Assembly (NCBI RefSeq): GCF_000022065.1
Contig: NC_011898.1
Location: 2,782,501 to 2,846,500 of the forward strand
DNA from: Ruminiclostridium cellulolyticum H10
Lineage (GTDB): Bacteria > Bacillota > Clostridia > Acetivibrionales > DSM-1351
Length of the DNA: 64,000 bases
Reading direction: 5' to 3'
Made by a program: the position numbers and the translations under genes. Numbering within the stretch: the first letter of the stretch is position 1; every line of letters starts with the position of its first letter. Under the pieces are notes generated by a model. That model was not told the DNA's origin, did not search any database, and worked only from the letters and a program-made list of their open reading frames with translations. Positions 35,501-43,800 of the stretch are shown piece by piece.

Positions 35501-37651
35501 TCCGAAATGCTTTCGGCTCGCCTCCCTGATCATTTCCAGATAAGTAGTACCGGGAGCAACATAATTGCTGCCTATTTGATGTTCATTGAGAACCCATTGC
35601 CTGTCCACTTTGAATGTAGTAGAGAATACATCCAAATCCACAGATTCAAGAATATGCTTGTCTATTAATGGATGCTTTGAATTGTGGCTGTTTGAATTTT
35701 CGTGCTCTATCCAGCACCTTTTTTTCATAAAGGAGTACCCCGGGAGGCTGACTTTTGCATATGATCCGCTTTTATAAAGCCTATTCCACTGCACATTCGC
35801 TCCATTTACATAAAGAGCACAGATATTTTCAAGGGAAACCTTTTTTTGCTGACTTTCATTGTTTATAGCCTCATTCAGATATGTTTCAGTTTGAAGGCTC
35901 AAATCAGCTATTTCTTCTTGGGAATACTCGTTATTTCCTCGTGACTCCTTTTCTTTATCAACAATCTTGTGTTTACCGAAGTAAACACCGTACTTTTCGA
36001 AATTTTCCAATCCACCCGTAGAAAGCTTTTGAATCTTTTCCTTGAGTTCATTTTTGCTAGTAATTACAAAGGCCAGTCTGAAATTGTAATGTCCCCGTCC
36101 GGTGTTTGTGGTGGAACAAAGACTCCCCAGACTGACTTCCCTCTCTCTGTTAAGGTATTTTTCATAATTTTTAAGCTGCTCCATCAAACCATTGATGTTT
36201 TGTGAGGATAGTGTAAAAATGTGGTAATTACAACCCGGTGATTCCTCCGGAATGGATTTTATCTGGGGTGGTTCTTCCAATACTAAATGACAGTTTGTCC
36301 CGCTTAATCCGAAAGAACTGATCCCACAACGTCTTGGTCCACCGTGATTTTCCCATTGCTCCAGTGAATCATTTATATATACAGGAGAATTTTGAAAATT
36401 TATTTTTTGGTTGGGTCTGTCAAAATGCAGACTTGGAAACAGTTCCTTGTGTTTCAGAGACAACACGGCTTTCAAAAGTCCTGCTATGCCTGCCGCACTG
36501 TCAAGATGTCCAATATTTGTTTTTACGGAACTCACAGCACAAAATTGTTTTTTGTTGGTATATTGGGCAAATGCCATTTCGATACCGTCTATTTCAACTG
36601 GGTCTCCTAGATTTGTCCCTGTTCCGTGGGCTTCTATATAGGATATTGTCTCAGGGTCTATTTTGGCATCCTTCCATGCTCTTATTATTACATCCGACTG
36701 AGCTTGAGCATTAGGCACCGTAATTCCCATTGATGTTCCATCCTGATTGACCGCACTGCCTTTTATTATTGAATAAATGTTATCCCTGTCTTCAATTGCT
36801 TTTTTCAGAGGCTTCAGAACTATTGCTGCTACTCCCTCTCCGAAGCCTGTTCCGTCTGAGTATTCATCAAAGGATCTTGTTACACCGGATGATGACTCTA
36901 TTCCTATACCGTTCTGAGGATTATTATCCACCGGCAATAAGATAAGTTTAACCCCACCCGCTATTGCTGTTTCACACTCTCCCTTTCTTAATGCCTGACA
37001 TGCTAAATGAATAGCTACAAGGGTTGATGAACATGCTGTATCCACAAGCATACTTGGGCCTTTTAAATCCAGTAGATATGAAATCCTGCTGGCAACTATG
37101 GATTTTATATTACCTGTTACAGAAAGGGCAGCCATTGAAGGGTCCATTAGCTGTACATACTTTCTGTAATCCTCATTAAAATCCCCGCAGTAGCCAACAT
37201 AAACCCCCGTTCTTGAACTCCTTAACCTGTCGCCTCCGTATCCAGAATCCTCTATTGCATTCCAGGCAGTCTGCAAAAAGAGTCTCTGGTTTGGGTCCAT
37301 AAGCCCGGCTTCTTTAGGTGATATATTGAACAGACTACAGTCAAACTTGTCTATCTCATTTAAAAAAGCCCCTTCATAATACACCGTTTCTTTCTCAGAT
37401 ATTCCCATGTAACGAAGTATGGTGTCGATATCCTGCTTTCTTCTTTGCGGAAACTTACCGACCAGATTATCACCGTTCCGCAGGCTGACATAGAATTCAT
37501 CCATATTGCCACAGGAAGCAAATTTACCGGAAATTCCTATTATAGCCACATCTTGTGTTGATACTTCCTCAAAGCTGATATTCTTAAGATCCGGCAATTT
37601 ATCTATTTTTATATCTTTCAGCTTCATTGATTTATTTATCATTTCATTCAC
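26555..37651 (-). CDS. Hybrid PKS-NRPS: KS-DH-KR-ACP-C-A-PCP-C-A-PCP
   Basis: 3698 residues. KS (about 32-460; Cys near 205). DH near 692 has HxxxS instead of HxxxG (EHQIGSNYVAPG) and YPSLMDCAV. KR near 1182 (VAGGLGGIG). ACP near 1505 (NLGGDS). C1 HHIVTDG near 1699. A1 near 2162 with pocket residues read by eye as D-I-L-Q-M-G-M-I-W, almost the glycine code. PCP near 2543. C2 HHIICDG near 2727. A2 near 3220 with pocket D-I-F-H-M-G-M-I-W, not assigned. PCP near 3612 (LGGNS). The tail after about 3665 (DIIKLLDGFESGDILIDEVL) resembles the docking tail of the next PKS. No epimerase or methyltransferase is seen. GTG start abuts the previous stop; ATG four codons in, behind AGGTGA, is an equally good start. 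Confidence 0.92.
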   Translation of the reverse strand: MNEMINKSMKLKDIKIDKLPDLKNISFEEVSTQDVAIIGISGKFASCGNMDEFYVSLRNGDNLVGKFPQRRKQDIDTILRYMGISEKETVYYEGAFLNEIDKFDCSLFNISPKEAGLMDPNQRLFLQTAWNAIEDSGYGGDRLRSSRTGVYVGYCGDFNEDYRKYVQLMDPSMAALSVTGNIKSIVASRISYLLDLKGPSMLVDTACSSTLVAIHLACQALRKGECETAIAGGVKLILLPVDNNPQNGIGIESSSGVTRSFDEYSDGTGFGEGVAAIVLKPLKKAIEDRDNIYSIIKGSAVNQDGTSMGITVPNAQAQSDVIIRAWKDAKIDPETISYIEAHGTGTNLGDPVEIDGIEMAFAQYTNKKQFCAVSSVKTNIGHLDSAAGIAGLLKAVLSLKHKELFPSLHFDRPNQKINFQNSPVYINDSLEQWENHGGPRRCGISSFGLSGTNCHLVLEEPPQIKSIPEESPGCNYHIFTLSSQNINGLMEQLKNYEKYLNREREVSLGSLCSTTNTGRGHYNFRLAFVITSKNELKEKIQKLSTGGLENFEKYGVYFGKHKIVDKEKESRGNNEYSQEEIADLSLQTETYLNEAINNESQQKKVSLENICALYVNGANVQWNRLYKSGSYAKVSLPGYSFMKKRCWIEHENSNSHNSKHPLIDKHILESVDLDVFSTTFKVDRQWVLNEHQIGSNYVAPGTTYLEMIREASRKHFGNHPLKMQQVTFIHPLILKADEEKEVHTIIKRDEDTLEYTIASKQKENGQWLKHSTGAVAGIPKEDASSLSFDFEKIKEACPNVIDIGNMGSREGILRLGPRWDTLKAMYTGDRMALACFELGEEYSEDLSKYHMYPSLMDCAVNIANMSVGEGLYLPLSYGSLKIYETLPRSFYSYLVRKDNMSLNNEIAIFDIKLMDEYGKALAEIEDYSVKKVHNTGLEAEDPDNLFYKTGWEKQEQEFLTGENADFSGVTIIFNDEYGMGEELAQKLRAAGTETVEVEFGIDFRQINHSKYMTGTDEGDFRKLFSELNGRAVNRIIYLSALNFDTDMDIDGLDEAMERGVYNLHRLTKAISESMQNDLDLVIIADNASEVVEYQEKINALSGSLYAMGRVIGQEYDNIRCRCIDIDKAVDTDLIISELAQKKFLFNVSYRNGQRYIQNLQRQSPYSNGGDKIQIREEGVYIVAGGLGGIGLEICRYLAAEKRVNLVMINRSPLPERSLWDDLLKNTYEGINDTDYNIIDRIQSIKELKDMGSKVLCFSADLADMASVRLVLDEVRKHHANINGVINLAGVFEEGILIKKDTEALKRVIAPKVNGTLILDRLTENDNLDFFVMFSSIASFIGGHGQGEYSAANAFMDSFAEYKNRTGRKVISINWTGWNQVGMASQYNLSDGRRIFKLISKEKAIKAFDRALTASLPRVVIGELDYEFMAEYAMDNAYIQLSQEIKNSLKPYIKMPQQVKQPGKRKIVLPKGRQNQEYTPMEKGVAAVWGEVLGLEEIDIYENLYNLGGDSIIALRIANEINKKLNASIRISDLFEYLTVQRLAAFLEDKTPEKEVSVKDLRESEKEHTYYELSNIQKRIWFLQNYDPQMTVYNLPLVSSINAELNVQVLKEAVNLLIQRHEVLRTVFGEENGEPYQKILTVYEYEPEVVDLTGEPHKESVLNELIAQENKKPFNLSNPPMRVVVYKLSSSSYCLYLNIHHIVTDGWSMGIFSYELMKLYEGIVLEKVVELEPLNFRYTDWVKQQLEWQDSSEFVEMENYWLQELYKPLPVLNLPVDYKRPQMQTYNGSFIKFSIDGNTTAKLKEFARQHNITLNMALLSAYFVLLKKITADKDIVVGLPVTGRENKELENIMGVFINTLSIRINFENISSLNDLITCVREKCLKAYRNIKYPFDLIISKLNPERDLSRSPIFSTVFQLYDKIPPETEGSSMFELSMLCREEDNRIEIRAEYNTDLFEKQTIERFAVYYTNIINAFLIESDMSIDGIEILSLEETNRIITLFNATEREYDRTASIDTLFELQAKALPHSQCIIQGNTIYTYAQINSLANCIARTLLEKGVMKGDIVGIMVERSCNMLVGILGILKAGAAYLPIDPEYPGERINYMLNDSSVKVLLTSGKLKGTVAFYGISVDMDDDGLYTGNCENLSINNRPDSLAYVIYTSGSTGKPKGVMIEHQAVCNFIEGMVEKIEFGSGKSILALTSMSFDIFILETILPLCIGMKVVIASEEQQKDPKLLSEIIKQNSIEMLQMTPSRLQLLLSDSRGRSSLSVPQVLMVGGEAFPQALLDEVKRCTNARIYNMYGPTETTIWSTIRELTDRSTIDIGKPIANTQVYIVSESGNLQPIGIPGELCISGDGLSRGYINRPELTLEKFLENPYMPGKKMYRTGDFVKWLPDGNIEYIRRIDHQVKLRGYRIELGEIEELLLKYSGVREAVVDVKGEDSESRKLGAYVTADRDLTEVELKKYLENELPQYMIPTYIMVLEELPLTPNGKTDRKALPCPVLTGLNTNGFVDAVNETEKALQRIYQDVLNIQRAGVNDNFFALGGHSLKATILVSRIYKELGTEIPLSAVFKTPTIKELACSINGTDISEYQPIIPVEKSSSYSLSPAQRRIYLMEAVTGESTAYNIPVLMDLEGEFDRERFEQAIKNLVARHEILRTYFDAVDGVPVQIVQECMEPEIAYIEIKEDDSDGNIQNLIKPFNLKSGPLFRVKVLLTDNGRKTIMFDIHHIICDGISLGILTREFIELYRGKELKELTVQYRDYVSWKSSLYGSERYKQQENYWMGMFSGDIPVLNMPADYTRPTVQSYEGDTVYFELNKEMSKKLHEVETSEKTTASMTLLAVFNVLLYKYTGQEDIIVGMPVAGRGNADLENMLGVFINTLAMRNRPEGTKTFHNFLQEVRHNALNAYENQDYQFEELVDKLNVPRDLSRSPLFDVMFIMQNTSFPEIEEEGLRFKSREFDSKSSKFDLTLESVEKENTLHFRLEYCTKIFMRETVERMSLHFLNILEQVLNNPDITLSDIDIITKEEKEKIEGVFNATDVDFGDRGKLTVHELFERQAEFRPDSIAVMCEGTGITYNELNEKANKLARLLQNEGIKREESVGIMVHKSIEMIIGMLGILKAGGAYVPVDPDYPADRIHYMLKHSQTRFLIIDQSSFEKTEMINTEENSLEVVINLSEGAGKTAGLIKYTAEDIKNLSPYNLKNKANPKNLMYIIYTSGSTGLPKGVGVSHANAVNYLNWSIENMSLSHKDVMALVTSMSFDISVFEIFGSLLSGTCLCIVPDSRMKDGSLFMEYIDAGKVTIWHSVPALMIQLLTAVKSRKTLGNQELFSRIRCIMIGGEAWTYELAKDIREYFHHARIVNMYGPTEATIWVTSHDVRDNPGSSTVIPIGKPISNNKVLILDSCKKMCPIGIPGDIYISGLNVTRGYYKDEEKTREVFTLYGEKGSIIYRTGDVGRYLSDGTIEYLGRKDGMIKVRGYRIEIGEIENVLLQNEEIIQAAVVAKKSGETSKLICYYTAPREHTYEELRGCLEKKLPDYMIPAQFIWLEKMILTPNGKIDRKSLAALDIGEPFQSNENYAVPESEVERFLAGIWSQLLDMKKVGTKDNFFSLGGNSLLVNQMHSMIDEKYPGKIKVIDIFKYPTISKLADFMEGSEQKKYENVTVPTSDDGDDDIIKLLDGFESGDILIDEVLSKLDDI

Positions 37652-39523
37652 CTAAGTATTATTTTTTGAATCATTATTTATGGCCAAACTCAGAAACCTT
37701 CCTTCTTCACATACCATAAGCTTTTTGCTGACAAATTCATTGAGGATTTCACGCAAGCCGGTTTCATTAAGTCTGGAACTGAACCTCTCCAAAATCTGTT
37801 CAAAAGAACATATACTGTCACATAAAATGTAAACCTCACTGTTGAGATCTGTATAAATATATCTTCTTTCCACGTTGTCCGATTCATTGAAGTCAAGCGG
37901 ACGGCTGTCAACTATTTCTATACCTTCATTGCATGTATTGTATTTACAAATTATTCTATTATCGGTGTTTATACCTTTCCAGAAATTTACTAAACGAATA
38001 AGTGAAGTATGATATTCCTCATCCCATTCTGAAAAACTGTCACATTTGTAGTCGAAGGTAAATACTATATTCTCCAGGTTAATTCTGTCAGCGGGGTATA
38101 TATATTTGTAAAATGAGCTGGGTCTTACTTCACTTATACCGTATTTTTCAGGATTACAGAAATACGGACTATGCCTTTCAAGATCAACAGTGGTTAATCC
38201 CGGAGGTGGCTGCAGGTGGGTGATCAAAGGAATAAGCTCCAACATCTGATTATAAGAAGAGCCCTTCTCACCGGGGATTTTATATAATATATTCCACCGT
38301 ACATCAATACCCAATTCAGCACAGAATTTTAAGAGCTGAATATTCTGCAGCGAAGTCACACCTTTATTCATTAATTTGAGCAATTCTGTACTTAGGTTTT
38401 CTATTCCGGGTTGAACAGAATAAACTCCAATTTGTCGTAATAGTTCAAGTTGGTTTTTACTTGTATTTGCTTTAACTTCAAAAAACATATTAAAACTCTG
38501 CTCCATTTCCAGTATTTTAGGAAATAGTGTTTTATAATAATTTACGTCTAAGATACTATCTGTAAAGAAGAAGGAATTACTGTTATATTTATGTGACAAA
38601 TATTTAAGTTCATTAATAATTTTATCCGGTGATTTAGATTTAAACTCGTACCTACCGAGAGTACTACTGCAAAATGTACACGGATTTTTGTTTCCCCACC
38701 AGCATCCTCTTGAGGTTTCGAATAGAACAATATTTTCAAATTTTCCATTTAATCCGTATTCCTCAATCTGACTATAGTAATCGGTAAAATCAGGAGTGGG
38801 GATATCGTCCATAGCTATACTAGTCGGAAGATCATCGCTTAAAAATACTTCATTACCCCTTCTATATGAAACCCCGGGAAGCTTTTCATAGCATTTTCCT
38901 TTGTCTATATTCAGTGCAAGTTTCGGGAACACCTCTTCTCCTTCACCATCAATGATATAGTCTATCCAATCAAAATCTTGAATCATCTGCTTTCCCTGTA
39001 TGTCTCTGACATTTGCCCCACCAAAAATTATTTTTATTTCAGGATTAATTTCTTTAATCTTCTTTGATAGCAATAATGATGAAATCTGTCCAAACATCCT
39101 GCATGTAAACCCTACGATATAATAGTCGTTCCATGGGATATCGTTAATACATTCCTCTATATATTGGGGAATGATATTTAAGATTTCATCGAGTTCTGTT
39201 TTCCTTTTCCTCATAGTTGCACCTGCTTCTGTATAGCCTGATTCAAGAATCAAAAATTTAGAAAAGTCTGAGAAATCGTTTTTTAGTTCGCCGGTACCGT
39301 ATTTACCAAAAAGGTACTGGGAAAAAATCCATTCACCTATGTAATAAGTGTTGTTTAAATAGTTATAAGTACTTAAATCCATATCTTTTGCCAATTTTAA
39401 GTTGAGATAAAACACATCACAGCCAAAGCCTGCACCTTGGATTGCACTTTTTAAAATACTCAGAGCCAGAGACCCTGTTCTTATGTCATTCCATGGCATA
39501 ACCACAAGAGCGATTTTTTTCAA
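37652..39523 (-). CDS. B12-type radical SAM enzyme, RiPP-maturase-1-like
   Basis: 623 residues from TTG 39523 behind AGAGGTGAG. The N-terminal 240 residues have the Rossmann-like pattern of a B12-binding domain (VGFTCRMFG, IIFGGANVRD, DYIIDGEGEEVFPKL). The radical SAM centre near 274-286 reads SRGCWWGNKNPCTFC, so the cluster motif is Cx7CxxC rather than CxxxCxxC. The RGCWWG...CxFC form is what I remember from 'ribosomal peptide maturation radical SAM protein 1' (TIGR03975). Finding it between NRPS and PKS genes suggests it acts on the assembly-line product, for example C-methylation or another C-H change; no cMT domain exists in the PKS modules. The exact reaction is unknown. The C-terminal 120 residues may be a winged-helix substrate domain. 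Confidence 0.75.
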   Translation of the reverse strand: MKKIALVVMPWNDIRTGSLALSILKSAIQGAGFGCDVFYLNLKLAKDMDLSTYNYLNNTYYIGEWIFSQYLFGKYGTGELKNDFSDFSKFLILESGYTEAGATMRKRKTELDEILNIIPQYIEECINDIPWNDYYIVGFTCRMFGQISSLLLSKKIKEINPEIKIIFGGANVRDIQGKQMIQDFDWIDYIIDGEGEEVFPKLALNIDKGKCYEKLPGVSYRRGNEVFLSDDLPTSIAMDDIPTPDFTDYYSQIEEYGLNGKFENIVLFETSRGCWWGNKNPCTFCSSTLGRYEFKSKSPDKIINELKYLSHKYNSNSFFFTDSILDVNYYKTLFPKILEMEQSFNMFFEVKANTSKNQLELLRQIGVYSVQPGIENLSTELLKLMNKGVTSLQNIQLLKFCAELGIDVRWNILYKIPGEKGSSYNQMLELIPLITHLQPPPGLTTVDLERHSPYFCNPEKYGISEVRPSSFYKYIYPADRINLENIVFTFDYKCDSFSEWDEEYHTSLIRLVNFWKGINTDNRIICKYNTCNEGIEIVDSRPLDFNESDNVERRYIYTDLNSEVYILCDSICSFEQILERFSSRLNETGLREILNEFVSKKLMVCEEGRFLSLAINNDSKNNT

Positions 39524-39546
39524 AGTAACTCACCTCTCAGAATTGT

Positions 39547-40818
39547 TTATTGGTTTGGCATTATAAAATCTGCGAAAAGGTGCCTTGTTCCTGTTTCGTC
39601 AAAAACTTGGTTATATCTCTCAACCTGTTCCTGCACCGGTGTTTTTTTAGTTTCAAAAACCGACTTCAACATTTCCAAAGCTTCCTTCATTTGCTCAAGT
39701 GAAGGCTTGTCACCTGTCTTATCTAGTTCTTCCTGCAACCTCTGGATTCTTCTGTATGGTTCTATTACACCCTTTTGATATTCTTCGTTATTCCAGTTTT
39801 TGTTTTTTGTGCAGACAGCTATTGCAAGGCACCTTGTAACAACTGTAGGCTGAGGTAAATTTTCACTTCTGTTAGATGTATTGTTTGTAATTATTTTTCT
39901 AAACTTTTCTATATCCTCAGGCTTATCATATGAAAACGCCTTTATATCCGGTATGTTCTTTATGGCAAGATTCGCAAGAACCGTCTTGGGCCCGATTTCC
40001 ATTACGGTCCTTACACCGTTTTCATAAAGAAATTTCATTGTAGATTCCCACTGAACAGGCTGAACTAATTGTTCTGTAAGCAAGTCAACTAATATGTCTT
40101 TACTTTTATGCGGTAAACCTGTTACGTTAGAAATAACCGTACCCTTAAAATCACCACAAGGATAACTCTCCAATACCTCTCTGAACTTTCCTTTGATGGT
40201 TTCCATTAGAGGACTATGAAACGGAGCACTTACTTTAAGCGGAACAACCATGGCATTAATACCCTGAAGCTCAAGAGAAATCTTTTCCACCGCACTTTTA
40301 TGTCCTGAAATAACAATCTGACTGGGAGAATTATAGTTTGAAATAACAACTATATTATTATCATTTGAATACTCCTCACATTTAGCCTGCAAAATATTTT
40401 TATCGATTCCGCTAACTGCAGCCATTGCTCCAACGCCCGAAGCAGCCGCCTCCTGCATAAGCCGTCCTCTTTGCCTGACTATTTTTACAGAATCAGCAAA
40501 GCTGAATATTCCGGCACAGGCAAGAGCTGATAACTCTCCCAGGCTGTGCCCTGCATAATATGTAGGCAATATTCCGAATTCCTTCATGTAAACCTCATAT
40601 GCAGCGATACTGCAAGTAAGTATTGCAGGTTGTGCATTTTCGGTTTTAGTCAGTTCATCAAGACTTCCGCTGAAGCACAGTTCCTTTAAATCAAAACCTA
40701 AAGCATCATTAGCCTCGTCAAATACGTGTTTTGCAACTGAATAGTTATCATATAGTTTTTTACCCATGCCTTCATATTGCGAGCCCTGTCCCGGAAATAA
40801 CAAAGTAATATTTTTCAT
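39547..40818 (-). CDS. Trans-acting malonyl-CoA:ACP acyltransferase
   Basis: 423 residues. FabD-like fold with PGQGSQ near the N-terminus, catalytic Ser92 (GHSLGE), Arg117 (RQRGRLM, carboxylate binding for malonate) and His201 (PFHSPLM). A ~110-residue C-terminal extension after about 310 (CLAIAVCTKNKNWNNEEY, then helices) matches extensions found on stand-alone ATs of trans-AT PKS systems. It is the only AT in the window, so it should load malonyl units on all four PKS ACPs. The ATG directly abuts the TAA of the large NRPS, with AAGGATG inside that gene's end, so translation is coupled. Confidence 0.92.
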   Translation of the reverse strand: MKNITLLFPGQGSQYEGMGKKLYDNYSVAKHVFDEANDALGFDLKELCFSGSLDELTKTENAQPAILTCSIAAYEVYMKEFGILPTYYAGHSLGELSALACAGIFSFADSVKIVRQRGRLMQEAAASGVGAMAAVSGIDKNILQAKCEEYSNDNNIVVISNYNSPSQIVISGHKSAVEKISLELQGINAMVVPLKVSAPFHSPLMETIKGKFREVLESYPCGDFKGTVISNVTGLPHKSKDILVDLLTEQLVQPVQWESTMKFLYENGVRTVMEIGPKTVLANLAIKNIPDIKAFSYDKPEDIEKFRKIITNNTSNRSENLPQPTVVTRCLAIAVCTKNKNWNNEEYQKGVIEPYRRIQRLQEELDKTGDKPSLEQMKEALEMLKSVFETKKTPVQEQVERYNQVFDETGTRHLFADFIMPNQ

Positions 40819-43800
40819 TTAAATCATCCTTTCGAATACAATATTAATTAAATTTATATACTTGCCTATTAATTCTTCAATTTTGTGTTTTTCTATTCTT
40901 GCTGCATTATACTCTGTAGTAAGAGAAATAACGTTTTTATCAATTTCGGGGTTTATGATAATATCGTATATCCTGCAATCTGCCATACCCCTAGAGTTTT
41001 CACTGCTAAACAGCATTGTTGCAGTGTCTTTTTCTTTATTCGGAGCTACGGTTTTCAACATATCGGTATCATATGAATTTTGTGTATCTTCACACAAGTC
41101 GCTCACTAATGTGAACAAGCTATCCAATTCATCAACTTCACCTATATTCATACCTAAAGGAAGAATCCTGTTTTCGTTATCCGTTATTGTATGAACTACT
41201 ATTCTTTCTTCTTCAGAAACCTGATAAAGAAGATAGAAATATAAAGCTAGCAGGATTTCCTTCAATCCTTGTCCCGAATCTAAAGAGAAGTTGGTAATTT
41301 TATTACTCAAATCACTTGTAAAGGAATATTTGAAAGCTTTATTTTCATATTGTTCGTGCATACTGCCGGTAAAATAATCTTGGGGTAATCGAGTTGCCTC
41401 CAATTCCAATTTATTAACGGCCTTTTTGTCATCCTGAGATATGAATTCTGAAAGCTTTGCTATAGTATTGTGTATGAAAAGTTTTGAAACATTAATTTTA
41501 CCCGGATAGTGTTTTTCCAGTTCTTCATGCATTCTTACCAGTAAAATTGAGTTTCCTCCAAGTTGAAAAAAGCTGTCATTTATACCTATCTGATCACATT
41601 TGAGTATACTTTTCCATATTTCTGCTATTTTCTTCTCAATCTCCGAATTTGCTTCCTTGTACTCTGAATCAATATTGGGACGGGCTGTGCCGGCAGCGGG
41701 CAAAGCTCTGCGGTCTACTTTTCCATTGGGTGTCAACGGTATTGAAGCAAGTCTGACATATATACCGGGAATCATATAGTCCGGCAAATCCCTGCCTATG
41801 TGCTGCATTATTTCAGAAACAGTTATTTCCTCAGATGAAACGTAGTAGCAGATAAGCTGTTTGTTTGAGAACTCATCCTCTTGTGCTATTACAACACACT
41901 CATTAATCAGATTATATTTTAATATGCATTTTTCAATTTCGTCTAATTCAATTCTGTAACCCCTGATTTTTACCTGATTATCTATTCTGCCCATAAAAGC
42001 AATGCTTCCGTCAGGCATCCACTTTGCAAGATCCCCCGTTTTGTACAGTCTTTTTCCGGGAACCAGTTCACTTGAAACAAACTTCTCTTTTGTCAACTCG
42101 GATCTGTTCAGATACCCTCTTGCCAGGCTGTCTCCACCAATACAAACCTCTCCGGCAACACCTATTGGCTGAAGGTTATCTCCATTCATAATTAGTATTT
42201 GCGTATTTGCAATGGGTCCTCCGATACTTACACAGGAATTCTTCGTCAAATCCTTTATAGCTGACCACACCGTGGTTTCTGTAGGCCCGTACATATTATA
42301 TATTTTACCTTTGTATACTTTCCTCAACTCACGGAGTAATGTTTCTGGAAACGCTTCACCACCGATCATGACTTGTTTTACACTATTAAAACAGCTAAGA
42401 TTTTTGAGCTCATTCATTAGTATCTGAAGTGTGGAGGGTGTCATCTGCAGCATATCTATGTTTTTACCGGTAATCAAACCTCTTAACATTCTCGGATCCT
42501 TCTGATGATCTTCATCCGCAATCACTACCTTTAATCCATGGCACAGCGGTAACAGGGTTTCCAAAACAAAAATATCAAAGGATATGGTAGTCAGAGCCAG
42601 AATGGAACTTCCTTTTTCAATTCTTATCTTATCTGTTACTCCCGTCATAAAGTTGCAAACTGCATCATGACTTATCATAACTCCCTTGGGTTTTCCTGTT
42701 GAACCTGATGTATACAGTACATATGCTAAATCCTTTGGATTATTTATGTTTGGCAGATTTTCTCCGCTTTTTTGATTTATGCTCCCATGAGCAAGGTCTA
42801 TAACTTCCCCGTGAAAACTGATTCCTGAATTGAGATTACTATTTGCAAGCAGGATATGTGCGTTACTATCCTCCAAAATAAATCTTAAACGCTCTTCAGG
42901 ATATTCAGGGTCTAGAGGAAGGTAAGCGGCGCCTGATTTAAGAACACCCAGTATTGCAGCAAGCATTTCTAATGACCTTGATACCAGTATTGCAACAAGG
43001 CTGTCTCTTTGGACACCTCTGTCTCTTAGAACTTCTGCAATTCTATTTGCTCTGGTGTTTAAATCCATGTACGTTATTTCTTCACTATTGCAAATGGCTG
43101 CGATAAAGTCTGGATTTTGTATAACCTGTTCTTCAAATAGTTCATGAATCGTTTTGTTTTTTGGATAATCTGCTTTCGTATTATTAAACTCATACAGAAT
43201 CTGTCTCTTTTCAGTGTCACTTAATAAACTTACTTCCGTGATGGGTGTATCAAGGTTTAAGGTTAATGCCTTAATAATATTTTTAAGATGTTCAGCCATC
43301 CTCACAATCGTTTCTTTTCTAAACAACCTTGTACAGTATTCCATAATGAAAATAAGCTTTCCGTCGTCCTCCTTAACTTCAACCGTAATATCGAATTTAG
43401 ATGTTCGGTTATCCATTCCGTAGGGCATAATTGACAGTCCATCAACAACCCTCTCGGATATATTCATATTCTGCATGGTGAACATGGTATCAAACAAAGG
43501 ATTCCTGCTTAAGTCCCTATTTAAATTCAATTTATTTATGAGTACGTCGAATTGATATAATTGATTTTCGTACACCTGTATTGTATTTTCTTTTACATCG
43601 CTCAGGAACATCCCCAACGTCTTATTTCCGTCTACGTTATTTCTCATGGCAATAGTATTTGCGAACATGCCTACCACATTTTCCAATTCAGTTTGTACTC
43701 TACCTGCAATCGGTGAACCTACTATAATATCGGACTGACCCGAATATTTTGACAAAAGAATATTGTATGCAGAAAGCAGTAGCATAAACAAGGTTGTACC

